DNA from: Phallus indusiatus
Taxonomy: Eukaryota; Basidiomycota; Agaricomycetes; Phallales; Phallaceae
Assembly (NCBI GenBank): GCA_027605045.1
Contig: JAQFWX010000021.1
Coordinates: 248,001 to 312,000 of the forward strand
Reading direction: 5' to 3'
Length of the DNA: 64,000 nucleotides
The notes beneath the pieces were generated by a model. That model was not told where the DNA came from. It was given only the letters and a program-made list of their open reading frames with translations, and did no database searches. Numbering within the stretch: the stretch's first letter is position 1; each line of letters starts with the position of its first letter. The translations under genes were made by a program, and so were the position numbers. Shown one piece after another: positions 58,394 to 64,000 of this stretch.

Positions 58394-59469
58394 GTAAACG
58401 CCAGAGTCCGGAAGAAGTATAAGAATGAGAAAGATTTGGAACTTGAAGTGTGTACATCAAGTATTCAATTTTATATAGCGCACCATAACTCATTATCAAT
58501 AATTATAGCTCCACGTTTTAAAAAAAAACAAGCCAGGGCGAGCTACTTATCTGACACCCGTCGAGTCCGAGACTCACTTGACCCGACATTCAACAAGTTG
58601 AAGCCAGACCACAAACTGAGACAATTAAGTGACCTGAGGATGTCAAATTATTTGTTCAAAGAGAAAACAGATATGATATGAAAGAGAAAGGCATGATTTT
58701 ACAATTTTATTCGTCTTGACTACATACTAGCTTATGTGCATTGGCGTCTTTCTGCAAATTTTAGGAACACCTACATTTCATTCCTGTGATGGTTCTAGTC
58801 CAAGATTTACGTGACTCGGATCAATGTGTCAATCAAGATGATGAGAAATTTGAGAGTATGCATGCACACACGTGGGTCACTGTTGCAACGTTCGCAAAAA
58901 AGGTCGGAACAGCCTGAGTTACTAAGTAAACTGTCTGATCAATCCGCCAATCAATTTTTTTGTTATGGTCTTTTTGGGCGACAGAATAATTTTTTTATCA
59001 TGATGATAATAGTAGTGAAGAGAGCGTTGTTTGAATGCGTGCACCTGGATGTCTGCAGGGATGGATTTGTTTTCATCCCAGGCCTTCGTTTTACAAATCG
59101 TACTCTCTTTCGCATGTTTTTGAATATGAGTTTTACTGCAATCATCATTTTCGTAAGTACTATTACTGTCGATGCCATGATGATAATGGCGTCATGCGGA
59201 TCAGACTGCTTCTGCGTCGTGTACGCAGTAGATTATCTATAATAAATTTTCCGAAAGTGAAAACCGTGACCAATGGATATACATAATTTTTTTAAAAGAT
59301 CAACATAAAATGAGGAGCTAAGGCAATTGGGCCATGTCCGTTATTTGGGAAATATAGCATTTTTGCGTTCAATCTACGCAAAGTAATTTATGTCTTATAA
59401 GTGACACGCTATCAATGAGGTTTGAGTAATTAGTTTGAGACTGTATATTAACACACATTACCATACTAT
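58394..59469. other. spacer with duplicated 3' flank
   Basis: About 59220-59400 resembles 47330-47570, the 3' flank of copy 1. A 143-codon plus-strand frame at 58811-59242 starts at GTG, has no recognisable domain and I do not support it as a gene. Confidence 0.4.
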
Positions 59470-61233
59470 TCAGGCAGGTTGGACATCATGAGAAGTTCGA
59501 GGATCATAGTCCTCATTGTCTCCCCGATTGTCTGCACTGGGATCCTCAGGAGTGGCAAGTTCCACAAGTAAAGATTGGTTGACATGATGAAGAACATTCG
59601 AGAAGTGGAACGTTGGTAAGGTTAGTTGGCTAGCCTCAATTTGAGCACCGTTAACACGACGAAGATCTAACGTAAAGTCGGCAACCAGGATAGCTGACAA
59701 GCTAAAAATAGTGAGTGTCATTTGTATCAATGAGGTATGGTGACTCCTGAGACTCTCACGAATTTTGGAGAAGGAGCAAATCTTTCGCCGCAGCAAAAAC
59801 GGTGAATGAGGACTAACGGAAAACATGAGTGAGGGGACACAAGAAAGACTTTGAGCGAATATTATTGCTGACATTTACAACTGGAATCTAAAAGAGATAA
59901 TGAGTTCCGTGAACAAGTTTGGCTATGTCTTCGATACATACCATCGAAACAACTGCATTGGCAATACCCATCACAGTCACAAAGCTTGAATGAAAGAATC
60001 ATATTAGAGAACTTCACAATCATTGATACTACTCACTCACCAACATCTCACAACACCTAAACGCCACATTCACTCGTTAACTGGATATTGAGAGTCTCTT
60101 TTATCAACAACTTACTTTGTTTGAAAAGCACAGAAATTAAGCTATAACTACTTTCAATGCCGGCTTCTTTTTTCATTTTCCATGTACCCCATACATTCCA
60201 CATACAAATGCCGAAAACAATAAAGTCGGTGGTAACGACGCTGATATTTGTCATCAACAACAGAAAAACTAAGTATTTTTATCATAATGTGAATAAGTAT
60301 GGATAACAGTGAGACATACCTTCTGGGCTGATAGTTGGGAAATTCAAAACCGGGATGTATATTAGTATTGCTTTAAACTTAAGATAACAATTAACTTCTA
60401 ACCTCGATGTCACACATCCAGGATCCGCTATTATTTCTAGATGTGTAGACAATGAAACGTTAGATGATATAAGCGCTACACAAGATTTGAAAGTTTCTTA
60501 CGACGCAAGTTTAAAACGAAGCTCAAAAGGAAATCAAAAACTAAAGCCACGGCTAATTTTTTATTTCCTTTGCATATCGAATATCCGCGAGCGACCAATA
60601 AACCTGAGAGTACTATGAATATACTTCATGCAAGTTGGACATGTTGGAGTAAAAAACCTTGAACACCAGTAAATGACAAAAACGCCATGAAGTTTGCCGC
60701 ATTAGCAAGCATATTACATGTTCTTTGAGTATTTTTAGTTTCCGTTGTGATTATTAGTTATGACATGTTACCTGTTAGATGACTGTATTCCACCGGGAAT
60801 GATTGAGAAAATATTAAATGATAGCTAGTATTAGGGATGCATATGTATACCCAGATAAACACTTACCGACATAACATTTAGTGTGAAGTAAAGTCCTTCA
60901 TAAACTAAGGGCGCATATCTTGACATTATATACAAAAATGTGGGAAGGCTGAGTGGTTTGGTCCATATGTACTCAATTTCTTGTGCGAGCTTCGACAAAG
61001 TGGCAGAGAAAAGCAGAGCTAAAGTTTGTACTTATGTTTCGTGGTGTGTTTTTTTTTTCATTGAATTTAGTTCCTCACTCAATGAGCTGATCAAGAGCCA
61101 GGAGTAAACAGTGCTGGTGTTTTTTTAAGCCCAACCATCATAAGGACTAAATAACGAGCATATACTTCTCATATGTCTCCTGGATAACACCATCTATAGC
61201 TGCTTGAGTTATGTTATTTGTTGTGTTATTCAT
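59470..61233 (-). CDS. DUF6533-type seven-helix membrane protein (copy 2)
   Basis: Starts at the ATG at 61233 (MNNTTNNITQAAIDGVIQE) and ends at a stop at 59470. The gene has about nine small exons that I did not delimit fully. Recognisable parts are the DUF6533-region helix pair near 60900-61000, a GVQGF-type exon near 60640, the exon around 60390-60430, ISVVTTDFIVFGICMWNVWG and WKMKKEAGIESS near 60180, and ILVADFTLDLRRVNGAQIE with the tail QSLLVELATPE. The family has an N-terminal DUF6533 segment and about seven helices. It is abundant in Agaricomycetes and has no established function; a receptor-like role is often guessed. No disabling lesion was seen. Confidence 0.75.
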
Positions 61234-62049
61234 ATTGGCAACGGCGGCGATGACTTGTAGTGATCAAATTGTAAGTTCACAGCCTGCAGATAATCGGCAT
61301 TGAAAATGCAGCTGAACTTGAAGGTTCATTCTTAAGTTTTTAAATATTACATATCTCGGGTCACGATTACTTAACGAAGAGTTGATATCAGGCATAAATC
61401 ATGATGTTGATATTCAGTCACATGAAAAGACAAGTAATTCCGATGAAATAATATTACCCAAGATCTAGAAGCAAGAAGCAGATGGTTTGATTAGAAGATG
61501 CGAAACCCAACAGATCAAAATTTCTACGCATTCAATTACTCACAACACAAGCTCCTTCCCAGTCGTTTTAACAGGGAGGAATTATGAAATTCACATTACT
61601 ATCATAGTTCGAGTGCATAAAATCATACCAACCATTACAATTATAAACTACTTTTCACATTGTTGAACTTCGCGACACAAGCACCAATGTGAGATGATAA
61701 AGCACCTGAGATAGGGTTGATCCCGAGATGATCAAGTTTCCTTTCTTAGTGTAGCCAGTTATGTTTTTCTACGGAATCAAAATCAGCCGGATATGCTGCT
61801 CTTGCTCTTTGGTATTATTTGATATCATGAGGCTATTTTCAGACCTGGTTTTGTTTGTGGGCTCGTGTCGTCTGAAACGTGATATTGTTGTTTTCATTCC
61901 CTTAGTATTGTCATTTTTATCACTAATATCGAGATCACCATTATCAGTATCCAGCGCACACATCTTTGTTCAGATCTTGGCATTCTATTAAATTAAAATC
62001 AGCCTAATCGGTAACCAATTACCTCCTGATTGTGCAATTACCAGAAACT
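61234..62049. other. spacer between copies 2 and 3
   Basis: No gene recognised. A plus-strand frame at 61761-61991 is hydrophobic but lacks support. Confidence 0.35.
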
Positions 62050-63857
62050 TTAGATAGTAGGAGGCTGGATGTTTTCTGGAGACTCCGGACCATCATTTTC
62101 ATGTTCATCATTTCTTTCCAAGTTTCTCGTATCATCATGTTCAGGGGTGGCCAACTCCACAAGTAAAGATTGATGGGTGTGTTGAAGAATATTCGAGAGG
62201 TGGAGGGTTGGCAAGGACAGTTGACTAGCCTCAATTCTAGTACTGTTTACGCGGCGGAGTTCCAGGGTGAAATCAGCCACCAAAATGGCTGATAGACTTA
62301 GGGAAAAAATTTGATTAGGGTTGAAGATGAGAGAGAAATATGATTCTCACTAATTCTGGTAAGTAGAAAATGTGCTTGCCGCAACAATAAGGGTGAACGG
62401 CAGCTATACAAGTTGGTTTACCATAATGAGAGCGGTTTAGAGAGTGAATGCACACTTGCGTTTGCGGTACTAGTAGAGTTGAGGAGCTAAGGCGAATATC
62501 AATTTTCATGAACAATATGAATGATTTCGTACTTGATGATACTCACTGTCGAAGTGACTGCATTGGTAACTGAAATAAAAATCACAAAACTATTGAGAAA
62601 ACCATGACCCATTAGAACTTAAAATCATGAATTATTTCATATATTCATTGTCAATGCTTACCAACATCTTATAATACCTTAAGGTCACAGTATGTTATCA
62701 GCCTTTTTCAATTAATAGTATAAACCGCACTTTGTGTGAGAAGGACAGAGATGAGGCCATGGCCGCTTTGGATACCAGCTTCTCTCTTCAGTTTCCAGAC
62801 GCCCCAGACCTTCCACATGCAGATGCCGAAAACAAGAATGTCAGTGAGAAACACACTGACATTAGTTAACAGTATGGACACATAGGCTAACATGTGTAAT
62901 TTTTAAGTTCTTGATGCAAGAATACTCAGGAATGAGCGCTGAGCGGAATATACATACCAACGGTACCATCTCTAATCGTCAAAAATTGAGATATCAATCT
63001 ACTTGTCGCCACATAAGAAGAAAAATATGATTGTAATCCCAACCTTGCGTTTCCGCATACATTCGGGTATGCTATTTGTCCTAGATGATAAAGAGTGAGG
63101 TAAGTGAAGAACGGTTTATAAAGGTATCTTACGGTACAAATTCCAAAACCCGCCCAAAACAAAAGTCAAAACCAAAGCTGTGGCAAGTTTTATCCTTCCT
63201 TTGCAGATTGAGTATCCTCGGGCGACCAATAAACCTTTAAAAAATTAGATGATAAAAAAGCACCTTACATGTGAGACATACCTTGAACACCAATAAATGA
63301 CAAGACTGACATCCAATTTTCCAAATTAGAAAGGATATTACAATTTCTTTTGGCTTCTTTATCTCTGGCAGTCTTTACAACGGCTACTGATCAACTTACC
63401 TGTGCGACAGCTTCAGGTTATTAATTGTGAGATAGAAATTTGAAAAATGTGAGCTGGAAAATGCTGAGAACACATACTGGGCCTAGAGCTTACCGTTGGT
63501 ATGAGGCTAAGATAAAGGTTAAGACCTTGGTCAATCAAAGGGCAATATCTCGCCATGATGTACAAAAGTGTAGGCAAGCTGAATGGCCTGAGCCATATAT
63601 AATCTATCTCTTGTGAAAGCTTCAAAATACTTGCATAAACAAGCATTGCTAATGCTCGCGTTTTATTAAACGTATTTTCCTAGAAATCTCAAGTGCTTAC
63701 TTGAAGCACCGATAAGAAACCAAAGTGCGATAAGACTGACTCAAAAATGGATCAGCAAGAAGCTCGAAGCGTGAAAAGGGAGGCATACTTTTCATACGTT
63801 TCCTGAATAATATTGTCTATATCAGTCGCAAAGGTTAGGTTATTTGTGCTGTTCATA
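62050..63857 (-). CDS. DUF6533-type seven-helix membrane protein (copy 3)
   Basis: Starts at the ATG at 63857 (MNSTNNLTFATDIDNIIQE) and stops at 62050. Visible exons encode LIALWFLIGAS, then the DUF6533 core AMLVYASILKLSQEIDYIW with FSLPTLLYIMARYCPLIDQ, then FIGVQG, GLLVARGYSICKGRIKLATA, a Cys/Gly-containing exon near 63040, YVSILLTNVSVFLTDILVF with MWKVWGVWKLKREAGIQ, and VADFTLELRRVNSTRIE with the tail LVELATPE. The exon order is the reference used here to show what copy 1 lacks. The acidic tail ends ENIQPPTI. Function unknown. Confidence 0.75.
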
Positions 63858-64000
63858 TCAGTCAGACTGAGTTTTCGTGAACTCAGAGACCAAACACCTA
63901 ATCTCTTATAACTCGAGTCATAACTTGACAAGGTCCATCATGATCATATATTAAAGAAGTCCGAGTAATGTCGATATTTTACCAAAATTGATGAAAGTAC

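Noticed and set aside
58811..59242. 143-codon hydrophobic frame
   Set aside because: GTG start, no domain, no splice continuation, and part of it overlaps the duplicated 3' flank of the DUF6533-type genes.

Overview
The window comes from a filamentous basidiomycete, most likely a mushroom-forming agaricomycete. Genes are split by many 45-170 nt introns. It carries STE3-type pheromone receptors, a CaaX pheromone precursor, DUF6533-type seven-helix proteins (a family I know from Agaricomycetes) and Ty3/Gypsy chromovirus LTR elements. Open reading frames often begin at TTG or GTG codons that are really splice acceptors, so every gene model here was built by matching splice phases by hand.

Layout. 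1-9.66 kb is gene-poor and AT-rich, with only degraded coding fragments. 9.66-12.75 kb holds a three-exon C2H2 zinc-finger gene (+) and a convergent single-pass membrane protein (-). 15.2-19.2 kb holds a CNOT11-like CCR4-NOT subunit (-) divergent from a small acidic/RG-rich protein gene (+).

20.7-25.7 kb is the core of a P/R (B) mating-type locus: two tandem STE3 receptor genes (-) with the same six-exon architecture, and upstream of them on the other strand a 38-residue pheromone precursor ending in CIVT. Secreted prenylated pheromones activate non-self STE3 receptors, so this block would control mating compatibility.

26.1-29.9 kb holds a head-to-head pair of mitochondrial genes: a MIC26/27-like MICOS subunit (-) and a long PPR protein (+). 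34.7-36.7 kb holds a small secreted double-psi-barrel (RlpA/expansin-like) protein and a protein with a tandemly duplicated exon. 36.9-42.8 kb contains a segmental duplication carrying two paralogous C2H2 zinc-finger genes around an orphan ORF. 45.3-46.8 kb is a ten-exon secreted/single-pass receptor-like protein.

47.7-63.9 kb is a tandem cluster of three DUF6533-type seven-helix genes. The first is split by about 8.7 kb of nested LTR elements and has lost its middle exon. The nest is a solo LTR, holding a second type of solo LTR, holding a full-length Ty3/Gypsy chromovirus with intact target-site duplications. That chromovirus carries two further solo LTRs of its own family inside pol. Its two LTRs differ at four positions, all CpG-type transitions, so the insertion is young and its decay looks methylation-driven.
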